Positions 1-11,100 of a stretch of 64,000 nt of DNA are shown here, in pieces. The stretch's first letter is position 1. Every line of letters begins with the position of its first letter. Source of the DNA: Cafeteria roenbergensis (Eukaryota > Sar > Bigyra > Bicosoecida > Cafeteriaceae). Location of the stretch: positions 248,001-312,000 of the forward strand of contig VLTN01000006.1 in the NCBI GenBank assembly GCA_008330645.1. The letters are read 5' to 3'. The translations under genes and the position numbers were made by a program. The notes beneath the pieces were generated by a model, which saw nothing but the letters and a program-made list of their open reading frames with translations, searched no databases and had not been told where the DNA came from.

Positions 1-2591
1 CTTCATCGCCCACCAGCGGGCCAAGGACGCCTCCCAGGCAGCGGCACGCCTGCGGTCGGCGCTGCGCTACATCTCGCACGAGGCGCGCTCGCCGCTCGGT
101 GGCGCCATCCTCTCGCTCAGCCTCATCAGCGACGCCATCGACGAGTCAAACGCGGCCGAGTCTAAGGCGCTGCTGGGAGACCTGCATGTGTCGCTGGAGG
201 CGGCCAAGCGGCACCTGGACGACTTGCTGCTCTTCGAGAAGGTGACCAGCAAGCAGGGCGGCGGCGAGTCGGCGGCGCTGGCGGGGAGCCTTCGGGTGGA
301 CGGGTTCGGTCCCCCGACGCTCCGGCGGCAGACGAGCGCCTTCCGCGGTGCGTGCCAGGCAGAGGGCATCCACATCGCCGTGACGGCGTCGGGCGGGCGC
401 ATGGACGTGGCCGGCACACTGGCCGGGTGGCCGCTGGTGCCCCGGGGGACGTCGTCTGTGACGGGTGCGAGCGCTGGGGCGGCGGGGCCAGGCCCCGGCC
501 GGAGCAGCAGCACCGGGAGCGATCGCGGACGAGCCAGGGCGGCCACTCCGGACCTGACGATGCGGGAGCCCGTGGCGCATCGGGCTGACGAGGCTGCGGC
601 CGGGTTGGGAGGTGTACGCGAACTGGCAGCGGCTGGACGCCATCGTGCAGAACGCCGTGTCCAACAGCGTCAAGCACGCCCCGGGGGGGCGCAGAGGCCG
701 CATCGCCGTGAGCGTGTCGCTGGTGGACGCGTCCGTGCTGGACGGCCGGCGTCCGGTTGCTTGTCCGCCCGAGGCGGCGGGCCAGCGGCGGCCGTCGGTC
801 GTGGCGGCGGCAGGTCGGCTGGCCCTGTCGGCAGTGGCACAGGACGGGGCGGCGGTCGGCGGGGCGGTGGTCGGCGGGCGGGCGGACGACAAGCTGCACC
901 ACGGCGTGGCCGCTCCGCCGCGGGCGGGGCGAGCGCACGTGCAGACTGCAGCTGGAGCCGCGTCGCGACACCCAGCCTCGACGGTGTGGCGCCGGTCGGC
1001 GTTCACCAGCCATGCGGCTCCGGCGCCGGCGGTGGAGCCCATTGAGGCCAAGGTGCTTGTGATCGAGGTGCTGGACAACGGCAAGGGCATTCCCGCCGAG
1101 ATGCTGCGCCCTGGCCGTCTGTTCAGGCCCTTCCAGCAGCTGCGCATGGGCGACTCGGCGCTGCGGATGACGTCGAGCGGGCTGGGTCTGTCCATCGTGA
1201 AGAGCGTGGTGGTGGACCAGATGGGGGGCGACGTCGGCCTGGCCAGTCGCGAGGAGGAGGGCACGCTGTTCTTCGCGCGAGTTCCGGTGTGGGCTCGTCG
1301 TTGCGGTGGCGAGGGCGATGGCGAGGGCGAGGGCGAGGGCTGCGGTGCGGACGATGGTGTGGAGGCCTCTACGAGGGGCGAAGACGACGGAAGTGAACCT
1401 CGCGAAGCGGCATCATATCCCCCGAGCGCATCCCCGCCATCGTCCAAGACCTGCCTTGCCACCGACGGTCAGGCTTCCGTCGCGTCTGTCAGCGCGTCGG
1501 TTGAAATTGAGGTTTCTGGACTGCAAAGCGTCGGCGCAACATCCCCTTCGCGCTGCACCACCCCCAACGAGCTCAGCCAGCGTCGCGAACCGTGCAGTTT
1601 CTCCACGCTCGAGCCAGGTCCTGGGGCGAGCGACAGCGCACCCTTGCCTGTTCAGGCTCCCATTGTTGTGGCACGGGGTGGCTCGGCTGTGAGCCAGCGC
1701 TTTGGCAAGGGATTTGAACCCCATGGTGCCACTGCCCCGTTGTCAGCATCTTTCGGCGAGTCAGAGACACCATCGGGGCCACGCCCCAGCTCGGACGCGC
1801 TCTCTCAAAGGCGGTTGATACATGAGCGTCTAGGAGGGTGTGCGACTCCCCCTGTCCCAGTGTCCAGGCGTGAGCATGGTCAGCAGAGCGGCGATGCCGC
1901 CGTCACGCCCGGCAGCCAGTCCCGAGAGGACCGGCAGGGCAGGCGCGAGCGCCGACTCGCCAAGCGGTCCGGCGAGCGCCGTGCCGGGAACGATGGGGCG
2001 CCCCCTCTGCCCCTGGCGTGGGTGGTGGACGACGAGCGGGTGAACCGCACGCTCATGGCGCGCGTGATCCGCAAGTGGGGCTTCGAGGTGCTCGAGTTCG
2101 GCGACGGGGCCGAGCTGGTGGAGGCCGTGGAGGGCGTGCTGGCCGGCCCGCCGCCCGGGGAGTCGCCGGCCGGCGGCAGGGCGGGATGCGCCGACTCCGC
2201 AGACGCCGTGTCGGGCCCTGCGCTGCCGTCGCCGCCGCCGCCATCGCCGTCGACCTCGTCGTTGCCACGATCGGGTGGCCGACGATGGCCGGCCTTCGTG
2301 ACGCTCGACGCCCAGATGCCTCGCATGGGGGGCAGCGACGCCATGGCCGCCCTGGCCGCGATCCGGTCCCGGCTGGAGTCGGCTGGTGCGACGGCGGATG
2401 CGGCGGGCCTGGCCGGCGTGCGCGTGATCGGTGTGACCGGGCAGGCGGTGGAGGAGGACCGGGATCGGCTGTCAGCGATGGGGGCGTGTAGCGTGTTGAC
2501 CAAGCCCGTGGCGCCGCGGGAGCTGGCGCGGGTGGTTGCGGCCGAGGTTGCGAGTGTGAGTTTGCCGGCGACGGCGTTTGGGCACCTGTGA
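1..2591 (+). CDS. Hybrid histidine kinase, copy 1, 3' part (5' end outside the window; one frame break)
   Basis: Two-component hybrid sensor kinase missing its N-terminal (membrane) part because the window starts inside it. Domains in order: a HisKA H-box (SHEARSPLGG, about nt 73-105), an HATPase with N-box (QNAVSNSVKHAP, near 645-680), G1 (DNGKGIP, near 1075) and G2 (SSGLGLSIV, near 1175), a ~200-codon low-complexity linker (about 1305-1890), then a receiver domain from about 2015 with acidic DDE, phospho-acceptor Asp in TLDAQMP (near 2305), Thr in VTGQA and Lys in LTKP. It ends at a TGA at 2589-2591. The frame changes between the H-box part and the ATPase part near nt 605, where this copy has one more T than copy 2 (8165-11907). 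The predicted role is His-to-Asp phosphorelay inside one protein. The ligand and the output are unknown. The frame break may be real or a sequencing indel; an intron is less likely, since copy 2 reads straight through. Confidence 0.8.
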
Positions 2592-2641
2592 CGCTGCCAA
2601 GTGGGATTGGCCTCTTGCCGCGGATTGCCACGCAATTGCGA
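1..2641 (+). repeat. Segmental duplication, copy 1 (partner 9553-11957)
   Basis: Base 1 lines up with 9553. The two copies are nearly identical across the kinase and receiver parts and for about 50 bases past the stop codon, then diverge completely at about 2641 and 11957. The inter-domain linker (about 1305-1890 here, about 10865-11205 in the partner) is not alignable. The left edge of this copy lies outside the window. Confidence 0.9.
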
Positions 2642-2800
2642 CTCGGTGACTCCAGGCAGGTGATCATCACCCGGGCCAGACAGAGTGGCACAGTTAGTTC
2701 GGTGAGGGGACAGGGTGCGCCCATGCCACACAAGTTGAATGGCGCGCCAGTCGGGGCCCGGTCGGCAGATGGATATTTGCCGGCCCAAGAACATTTGCCG

Positions 2801-2809
2801 CAAGCAGGC
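2801..2809. repeat. 9-bp target-site duplication, left
   Basis: CAAGCAGGC directly abuts the outer base of the left inverted repeat (GGTAGAGCG starts at 2810). The identical 9-mer lies directly outside the right repeat at 7701-7709. Confidence 0.92.
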
Positions 2810-3157
2810 GGTAGAGCGTACAGGGGGCCTAAGCCCCCCCCCTTATTGACATCATTTTCCCTTCCGCCCACTCCGGCAACCACACCACCGCCAAAACCAC
2901 CGCTTTTTCGCAAAAGCCGGCGCAAATGCTACTAAACCTTCATGTGTGACGCGGGCAGCGCCCAGGACCACGCCGCCGAGGCGTGAGGCGGCGGCAAAGT
3001 CGGCGCGAATTACGCAGTCGAACGCCCAGCCTCCCCCACCCTCTCCAGACCTTCGGTGTCACCCCTCCCCCCCGCAGATCCATCGTCAGGGCCTGGGAAT
3101 GACTCCCTGGCGCGGGAATCCGGCCCAATGGAGCCAGGGTAGCGCCAAGCGATCGCC
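2810..3157 (+). repeat. Left terminal inverted repeat
   Basis: Starts GGTAGAGCGTACAGGGGGCC. It matches the reverse complement of 7355-7700 base for base, except for a longer C-run near 2834-2842 and a few changes near 3090-3122. Homology stops sharply after GATCGCC at 3151-3157. Confidence 0.93.
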
Positions 3158-3830
3158 CGGGAGAAAATGTGGTCACCGTTTGAAGACCTTCCTCGCTCAT
3201 TTCTCTGCCATGAAAGAGCTTTCGCGACCACGGGGCTGTGTGCGACTTAATCAACTGTTAAGCGTCGCTGCGGTACTGTTGGGGATGAGGAAGGTGGGCT
3301 GCGGCGGTACCGAGGAGCATTTTTGCAGTGGCCGTTGATCCTCAGCCAGCTCCAGCCGCCCGGCTGTCGCCCACAGGGCCTAATTGCCAAAGCACCAGAT
3401 GGATCCGTTGTAGCTTCAAGTGATCTCGACGCTTGGGCCGCTGGCTGTTCGAAAGACCTCATTGCAAGGGCACGTCTGCTGTGAAGCCTGACATGCTGGC
3501 CGCAAATGAGCCAACCAGCGTCGGCAGAGCAACGTAACTGCAAGCCGGCTGTGAAGTGTGAGGTGCGGGGGCACTTGAGTCGTGCGGAGACGCTGGAATC
3601 GGACTCGTGAGGCTTCTGCGTAGCGATCAATGGGGAGAATGGCCTCTGCGCATTCCGCGATGCGGTCCCAAGGAAGGCTCGCAGCTCGGGAGAATGCGTT
3701 GAAGAGTGATGGGTACGACGGCGCTGTCACTCACGACGCCAGCCGTGTGTTCGTCGATGGAATTGCAGTCAATGGCGTTCGAAATGACGCCAGCCATGAG
3801 GAAGCTGCTGGAATGGTCGTCACCCGCGTC
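3158..3830. other. Transposon interior, left: no recognised gene
   Basis: About 670 bases between the left TIR and the minisatellite. I find no transposase motif, zinc finger or long coding frame. A minus-strand open frame ends here at 3627, running out of the adjacent array. Confidence 0.6.
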
Positions 3831-6215
3831 AACGTCGCTGAAGTGGACGTCTACGTTGCTCGGAAGGACGTCAGCCGCGTCTACGTTGCTCTGGAGGACG
3901 TCAGCCGCGTCTACGTTGCTCGGGAGCACGTCAGCCGCGTCTACGTTGCTCGGGAGGACGTCAGCCGCGTCTACGTTGCTCTGGAGGACGTCAGCCGCGT
4001 CTACGTTGCTCTGGAGGACGTCAGCCGCATCTACGTTGCTCGGGAGCACGTCAGCCGCATCTACGTTGCTCTGGAGGACGTCAGCCGCGTCTACGTTGCT
4101 CTGGAGGACGTCAGCCGCGTCGACGTCGCTGTAGTGGACGTCAGCCGCATCTACGTTGCTCTGGAGGACGTCAGCCGCGTCGACGTCGCTGTAGTGGACG
4201 TCTACGTTGCTCGGGAGCACGTCAGCCGCGCCGACGTTGCTCGGGAGGACGTCAACCGCGTCGACGTCGCTGTAGTGGACGTCAGCCGCGTCTACGTTGC
4301 TCTGGAGGACGTCAGCCGCGTCGACGTCGCTGTAGTGGGACGTCTACGTTGCTCGGGAGCACGTCAGCCGCGCCGACGTTGCTCGGGAGGACGTCAACCG
4401 CGTCGACGTCGCTGTAGTGGACGTCAGCCGCGTCTACATTGTCTACGTTGCTCTGGAGGACGTCAGCCGCGTCGACGTTGCTCGGGAGGACGTCAGCCGC
4501 GTCGACGTCGCTGTAGTGGACGTCTACGTTGCTCTGGAGGACGTCAGCCGCGTCGACGTTGCTCGGGAGGACGTCAGCCCGCGTCGACGTCGCTGTAGTG
4601 GACGTCTACGTTGCTCGGGAGCACGTCAGCCGCGCCGACGTTGCTCGGGAGGACGTCAGCCGCGTCGACGTCGCTGTAGTGGACGTCTACGTTGCTCGGG
4701 AGCACGTCAGCCGCGCCGACGTTGCTCGGGAGGACGTCAACCGCGTCGACGTCGCTGTAGTGGACGTCTACGTTGCTCGGGAGCACGTCAGCCGCGCCGA
4801 CGTTGCTCGGGAGGACGTCAACCGCGTCGACGTCGCTGTAGTGGACGTCAACCGCGTCTACGTTGCTCTGGAGGACGTCAGCCGCGTCTACGTTGCTCGG
4901 GAGGACGTCAGCCGCGTCGACGTCGCTGTAGTGGACGTCTACGTTGCTCTGGAGGACGTCAGCCGCGTCTACGTTGCTCGGGAGCACGTCAGCCGCATCT
5001 ACGTTGCTCGGGAGCACGTCAGCCGTGTCTACGTTGCTCTGGAGGACGTCAAGCCGCGTCGACGTCGCTGTAGTGGACGTCAGCCGCGTCTACGTTGCTC
5101 GGAGCACGTCAGCCGCGCCGACGTGCTCGGGAGGACGTCAGCCGCGTCGACGTCGCTGTAGTGGACGTCTACGTTGCTCGGGAGCACGTCAGCCGCGCCG
5201 ACGTTGCTCGGGAGGACGTCAACCGCGTCGACGTCGCTGTAGTGGACGTCAGCCGCGTCTACGTTGCTCTGGAGGACGTCAGCCGCGTCTACGTTGCTCT
5301 GGAGGACGTCAGCCGCGTCTACGTTGCTCGGGAGCACGTCAGCCGCATCTACGTTGCTCGGGAGCACGTCAGCCGCGTCTACGTTGCTCGGGAGCACGTC
5401 AGCCGCATCTACGTTGCTCTGGAGGACGTCAGCCGCGTCTACATTGTCTACGTTGCTCGGGAGGACGTCAGCCGCGTCTACGTTGCTCGGGAGGACGTCA
5501 GCCGCGTCTACGTTGCTCTGGAGGACGTCAGCCGCGTCTACGTTGCTCGGAGGACGTCAGCCGCGTCTACGTTGCTCGGGAGGACGTCAGCCGCGTCTAC
5601 GTTGCTCTGGAGGACGTCAGCCGCGTCTACGTTGCTCTGGAGGATGTCAGCCGCGTCTACGTCGCTGTAGTGGACGTCAGCCGCGTCGACGTCGCTGTAG
5701 TGGACGTCAGCCGCATCTACGTCGCTGTAGTGGACGTCAGCCGTGTCTACGTTGCTCTGGAGGATGTCAGCCGCGTCTACATTGTCTACGTTGCTCGGGA
5801 GGACGTCAGCCGCGTCTACGTTGCTCGGGGAGGACGTCAGCCGCGTCTACGTTGCTCTGGAGGACGTCAGCCGCGTCTACGTTGCTCTGGAGGATGTCAG
5901 CCGCGTCTACGTCGCTGTAGTGGACGTCAGCCGCGTCGACGTCGCTGTAGTGGACGTCAGCCGCATCTACGTCGCTGTAGTGGACGTCAACCGCGTCTAC
6001 GTCGCTGTAGTGGACGTCAGCCGCGTCGACGTCGCTGTAGTGGACTTCAGCCGCGGTCTACGTTGCTCGGGAGGACGTCAGCCGTGTCTACGTTGCTCGG
6101 GAGGACGTCAGCCGTGTCTATATTGCTCGGGAGGACGTCAGCCGTGTCTACGTTGCTTGGGAGGACGTCAGCCGCGTCTACGTTTGCTCTGGAAGACGTT
6201 AGCCGCATCCACGGT
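3831..6215. repeat. 30-bp minisatellite inside the transposon; minus strand reads as pentapeptide-like repeats
   Basis: About 2.4 kb of tandem units, basic period 30 bp with a 15-bp sub-period. Each 30-bp unit carries GACGTC, and variants end in the half-unit containing GTCGCTGTAGTG. In-frame losses of 9 bp create a higher-order unit of about 80 bp at 4200-5230. Because units are multiples of three, several frames stay open for long stretches. On the minus strand one frame reads ADVLQ-SNVDA-ADVHY-SDVDA, matching the pentapeptide-repeat pattern [A/S][D/N][V/I]xx. The longest minus-strand open stretches are 3627-4220, 4574-5017, 5080-5397 and 6047-6232, separated by small indels. A plus-strand frame reads a decapeptide (EDVSRVYVAL). 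I cannot tell whether any frame is expressed. The array may equally be non-coding. Confidence 0.85.
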
Positions 6216-7354
6216 GGTGGAATGGACCTCAACGCGTTCGGATGACTGCCGATCGTCTCGATGCTCTGGGAAATGGCTTCTTGACTGTGGCCTTTTGGCA
6301 GTGGATGCAGCCTGCGCTCGCTTTGGTCCTGTGCTCAAGTCTTCCAGTGGACATTGCCTTGATGATTGTGTGCTCTGCTGGGCTCATGGCCGGCCTTGCG
6401 CTTGGGTGTGACGCATAGCAAACCCAGCTAGCCAAATGTGTGATGCCCACTGTGCAGAGCCGTCAAATTTGCGCGACCAAGCAGCTCGAACTTCGTCAAG
6501 TGCTCTGCTGCCTCATGCGGTTCGCAACATTGTCTCCGGCACGCACCATGCCATTTGGCAGATGTGGCTGCGCCAGATTGGTAATCTCCCTTGGAAGCAC
6601 TGGACAGGTCAACTCCTGCACCGGTACAAAGAGCGGCATCCTCTTGCGATGCTCCCCATCGCAGTGCCTCGCGGGGCTTAATGTCCCTGCGCGCGCGAGG
6701 CAGCGGGTACGTAACAGAGGCCCCGGTTGCCTTGCGACTCAAACCCGCCCCTGTCGCGGCAACGAGAGTTTGTACTGCTTCCCAGCATCCACCAGCGTAG
6801 TCCCATTGACGACGGCGAAGTGCCCAAGCAGCAAGTCCTCTGGCTCAGCTGCTCTGGTCAGCCAATCAGCCCTCCTTGGCAACGCCTGCCGAATGGATGA
6901 GGCGTTATACCATTCGGACACCACTTTCTGGGCAACTCGGTGACCACAACTACCGGATGCGCCTCTGGTAGCCAGGAGAAAGGCTCTGCCGACGTCAGCA
7001 GGCAGTCACGACAAGCTCAGCGGGCTCTCCGCCGCTCTCAGCACTCCCAGGGGCCAACGACTCCACGGCATGGATTCCGCAAATGCTCTGAAATGTTCTG
7101 AAGCAAGCAAACCGTGACGGAGGTGGTCCTTGTTTGCAGGGGGAGCCATCTCCAGTGCTGGCGGGAGCGGCGAAAAGCAACGGTCGATTCGTTTCGGGCA
7201 GCAAACGCCGCTACAGCCCACATAGCCTCGCTCAACCAAGAGTCATCTCTTCCTGGGGAGTCTGAAAGACGTACATGCTGGTCCTTTGGTCAGATGGCTG
7301 CATTCCGGCCAAGAACTTGTGAGCCACGTGCGGCCTGTTGATGGCAACGGCCAC
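6216..7354. other. Transposon interior, right: no recognised gene
   Basis: About 1.1 kb between the array and the right TIR, visibly less GC-rich than the flanking genes. Only short open frames occur on either strand, and no transposase DDE/D block or MULE-type zinc finger is visible. Confidence 0.6.
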
Positions 7355-7700
7355 GGCGATCGCTTGGCGCTACCCTGGCTCCATTGGGCCAGATTCCCGC
7401 GCCAGGGAGTCATTCCATGCCCTGACGATGGATCTGCGGGGGGGAGGGGTGACACCGAAGGTCTGGAGAGGGTGGGGGAGGCTGGGCGTTCGACTGCGTA
7501 ATTCGCGCCGACTTTGCCGCCGCCTCACGCCTCGGCGGCGTGGTCCTGGGCGCTGCCCGCGTCACACATGAAGGTTTAGTAGCATTTGCGCCGGCTTTTG
7601 CGAAAAAGCGGTGGTTTTGGCGGTGGTGTGGTTGCCGGAGTGGGCGGAAGGGAAAATGATGTCAATAAGGGGGGGGCTTAGGCCCCCTGTACGCTCTACC
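7355..7700 (-). repeat. Right terminal inverted repeat
   Basis: Reverse complement of 2810-3157. The outer end is at 7700 (ACGCTCTACC), immediately followed by the second copy of the 9-bp target duplication. Confidence 0.93.
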
Positions 7701-7709
7701 CAAGCAGGC
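7701..7709. repeat. 9-bp target-site duplication, right
   Basis: CAAGCAGGC, identical to 2801-2809. Confidence 0.92.
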
Positions 7710-8164
7710 TCCAAACAAGCCGCAGGCCAACCAGCGGCCGGGCGACTTCGCTTCTGGCACGCAACCCGCCGATTGCCGCCGAGGGTGAACGTGACCACTG
7801 CAAGCGAGCTGCCGCGCGACTTGCACAGACAGGAACACGCAGACACGCAAAAGCGCTTGCAGGCCGAATTGACGCGCGGCCACACGCTCTGCTCTCGAGC
7901 CTTGACTGCAGTGGCCACTCGCCGGGTGCTGTCCGCCTGGCCGCGACCAGAGGAGAGGATGGCGTCGACCTCGCTGATGCCCGCGAATCGGAGCATGTTT
8001 TCGCTACCCGCGTGAGCTACTGCTGGCCCTTCATGACACGCGCGCGCCGGCCCAGCTCCTGTTGCCCTTGAAAGTGCAGCTGCAGTGACCCGCCTGACCG
8101 CTCTCGCAGGGCTGGCAGCCGGGACCCCATCCGGCACCTTCCCCCCGGGTGGCAAGTCTCGTCA
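7710..8164. other. Upstream region of histidine kinase copy 2
   Basis: No independent gene recognised. An ATG at about 7960 opens a short plus-strand frame (MASTSLMPANRSMFSLP) that meets a GTGAGC donor-like site near 8012. It could be a first coding exon of the kinase gene that follows, joined to an acceptor-like CAG near 8180. Both sites are weak evidence. Confidence 0.35.
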
Positions 8165-11100
8165 TTGTCGCCGTCCAAGTCCAGCCAGGAGCAGGAGGCC
8201 GCCCCGAAGCCGGAGCGTCCGACTTGCCGCTGCGAGGCGCTCTGGGCCACTGGGCTCTTCTCGGCGTGGGTGGTGGCCTCGTTTGGGGCAGCGAAGCCCC
8301 TGGTGGAGCTGGTGAACCCCGAGGTGGGCAGGTACCTGAACTCGCATGCGCTTCAAGCGTCCCTGGCTGAGGCGGGGGTGGACTCGCCGGTTGCGTTCCT
8401 CACGTACTTGGGAGGAGCGGCCATGACGAGCATCGCGACGCTTGCCACAGCTGTGATCGTGGCACTGGTGGCCACGCTATGGGGCGCCTTCGGACGACGC
8501 CAGCGCGAGGGGTGAGCCTCTGCATAGCCGAGGCTATCAGTCGTGACGTGGGCAAGCGCCAAGCGCGAGCGCAGCCGATGATATGGACAGCGTCAGCAAT
8601 CCCAACGCCTCCGCTTCCCGCTTTGCTCACGCCCACCGCGACGCAGAGCGACAGTCATTTTCTTCGCATGCATGCTCGCTGGACTCTACCAGATACTTCA
8701 GTTCTCGTTCTCGACACCCACGCCGCTGTCCCGCGTGAGCCGGTCACCAACGCCGACAGCAGTGCTGCCAATCATACTCGGCTCATCTCCGAAATCGAGA
8801 CGCTTGCCCCCACCGCCCTGTTGGCCCTCTCCTGCTCGCCCCTGCCTGCCCCCGCAGATGGCGCTCTTCACCGGCAACTGCGTCATGGTGACGGCGGGCG
8901 CCAAGGCCAGCGCCGCCGCCGGCGTGCTCATGCTCTCCATGGTCGTCCACGTGCCCTCGCGCGACTCCGACGAGGTACCAGCCTTCCTGAGCGGGTGGTG
9001 GCTGGGCTTCTATCGCGTCGCGGAGGTGTGGGGGCCAGCGGTTTGGATGCTGCTTGCGGCGCTGGACACGGTGTCGATCGCCTTCGACTGGAACTCGACC
9101 CCGCTGGCGTCGGCCCGCAACGTGGCCGAGCTGCTGGTACTGCTGGTGCTGATGGCGGGGGGGCTGGTGGGCGACCTCGCTGCGTTGCCGATGTGCTTCC
9201 GTCCGGCGAAGCGGGGCAAGGCCGAAGCGGAGGATCCCAGCTGCTGCAAGGGGGTGCCGGGCAGCTGCTTGCTGCGGGGCACACGGGCGGTCATCTTCGG
9301 CGGAGCCATGACAGTTGTCATGCTCCCAATCGTCTTTGTCGGGTACCACCTGGATGCCTCCGTGCCTTGCTCGCCTGAGCTCTTGGGGGTGGGGGTGGCG
9401 CCGGCCAACGCCACATGGCCGGCGGGCACAACCGATCTGCCCGGCGGAATGGCGCTCGCTCACGCGACCGCGGCAACAACAGCCAACATGTGGTACGCCA
9501 GTGCTACTGCCACCGGTGCTGCAGCTGTGCTCTTCGTCGTGACCACGCAGTCCTTCATCGCCCACCAGCGGGCCAAGGACGCCTCCCAGGCAGCGGCACG
9601 CCTGCGGTCGGCGCTGCGCTACATCTCGCACGAGGCGCGCTCGCGCTCGGTGGCGCCATCCTCTCGCTCAGCCTCATCAGCGACGCCATCGACGAGTCAA
9701 ACGCGGCCGAGTCTAAGGCGCTGCTGGGAGACCTGCATGTGTCGCTGGAGGCGGCCAAGCGGCACCTGGACGACTTGCTGCTCTTCGAGAAGGTGACCAG
9801 CAAGCAGGGCGGCGGCGAGTCGGGCGGCGCTGGCGGGGGAGCCTTCGGGTGGGACGGGTTCGGTCCCCCGACGCTCCGGCGGCAGACGAGCGCCTTCCGC
9901 GGTGCGTGCCAGGCAGAGGGCATCCACATCGCCGTGACGGCGTCGGGCGGGCGCATGGACGTGGCCGGCACACTGGCCGGGTGGCCGCTGGTGCCCCGGG
10001 GGACGTCGTCTGTGACGGGTGCGAGCGCTGGGGCGGCGGGGCCAGGCCCCGGCCGGAGCAGCAGCACCGGGAGCGATCGCGGACGAGCCAGGGCGGCCAC
10101 TCCGGACCTGACGATGCGGGAGCCCGTGGCGCATCGGGCTGACGAGGCTGCGGCCGGGTGGGAGGTGTACGCGAACTGGCAGCGGCTGGACGCCATCGTG
10201 CAGAACGCCGTGTCCAACAGCGTCAAGCACGCCCCGGGGGGGCGCAGAGGCCGCATCGCCGTGAGCGTGTCGCTGGTGGACGCGTCCGTGCTGGACGGCC
10301 GGCGTCCGGTTGCGTGTCCGCCCGAGGCGGCGGGCCAGCGGCGGCCGTCGGTCGTGGCGGCGGCAGGTCGGCTGGCCCTGTCGGCAGTGGCACAGGACGG
10401 GGCGGCGGTCGGCGGGGCGGTGGTCGGCGGGCGGGCGGACGACAAGCTGCACCACGGCGTGGCCGCTCCGCCGCGGGCGGGGCGAGCGCACGTGCAGACT
10501 GCAGCTGGAGCCGCGTCGCGACACCCAGCCTCGACGGTGTGGCGCCGGTCGGCGTTCACCAGCCATGCGGCTCCGGCGCCGGCGGTGGAGCCCATTGAGG
10601 CCAAGGTGCTTGTGATCGAGGTGCTGGACAACGGCAAGGGCATTCCCGCCGAGATGCTGCGCCCTGGCCGTCTGTTCAGGCCCTTCCAGCAGCTGCGCAT
10701 GGGCGACTCGGCGCTGCGGATGACGTCGAGCGGGCTGGGTCTGTCCATCGTGAAGAGCGTGGTGGTGGACCAGATGGGGGGCGACGTCGGCCTGGCCAGT
10801 CGCGAGGGGGAGGGCACGCTGTTCTTCGCGCGAGTCCCGGTGTGGGCTCGTCGTTGCGGTGGCGATGGCGAGGGCGGCGGCGGCTGTGATGAACGCGATG
10901 GGAACACGGCGCAGGTGGACAGCGGGAGTGGGGCGCAAGACAGTGCAGACGGTGTGCTGACTGGCGACAGTGCTGGCCGCATCGCGACCATGACCAGCTC
11001 CACGGCCTTCTTTGATGCCCCGAGCGCGGCGGTGGTCGGGCTGAGCTCCGATGCCGAGGCTACGACACCGAGCCACGCCAGAGCAGCAATCGCGATGACT

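Larger units (their letters stand above)
2810..7700. mobile_element. Non-autonomous DNA transposon with long TIRs, probably Mutator-like (MULE)
   Basis: A 4,891-bp element delimited by inverted repeats at 2810-3157 and 7355-7700 and by a perfect 9-bp direct repeat outside them. Long TIRs (~350 bp) with 9-bp target duplications are typical of Mutator-like elements; Merlin-type elements (8-9 bp) are an alternative. I see no transposase: the interior holds about 670 bases of unrecognised sequence, a ~2.4-kb minisatellite (3831-6215) and about 1.1 kb of unrecognised sequence (6216-7354), so it would need a transposase supplied from elsewhere. The TIRs differ only in a C-run length and a few bases, so insertion looks recent. 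It sits between the two histidine-kinase copies, downstream of copy 1. Confidence 0.88.

Noticed and set aside
1660-1790. Possible tRNA on the minus strand around a GGGGTTCAAATCCCT-like T-arm near 1700
   Set aside because: No matching acceptor, D or anticodon arms fold around it, and it lies in the open linker frame of the kinase.
3630-6411. Plus-strand decapeptide-repeat proteins (EDVSRVYVAL and similar) in the minisatellite
   Set aside because: Any stop-free 30-bp array yields long open frames; the plus frames show no known repeat fold and switch at each indel. The minus-strand reading is the better hypothesis.
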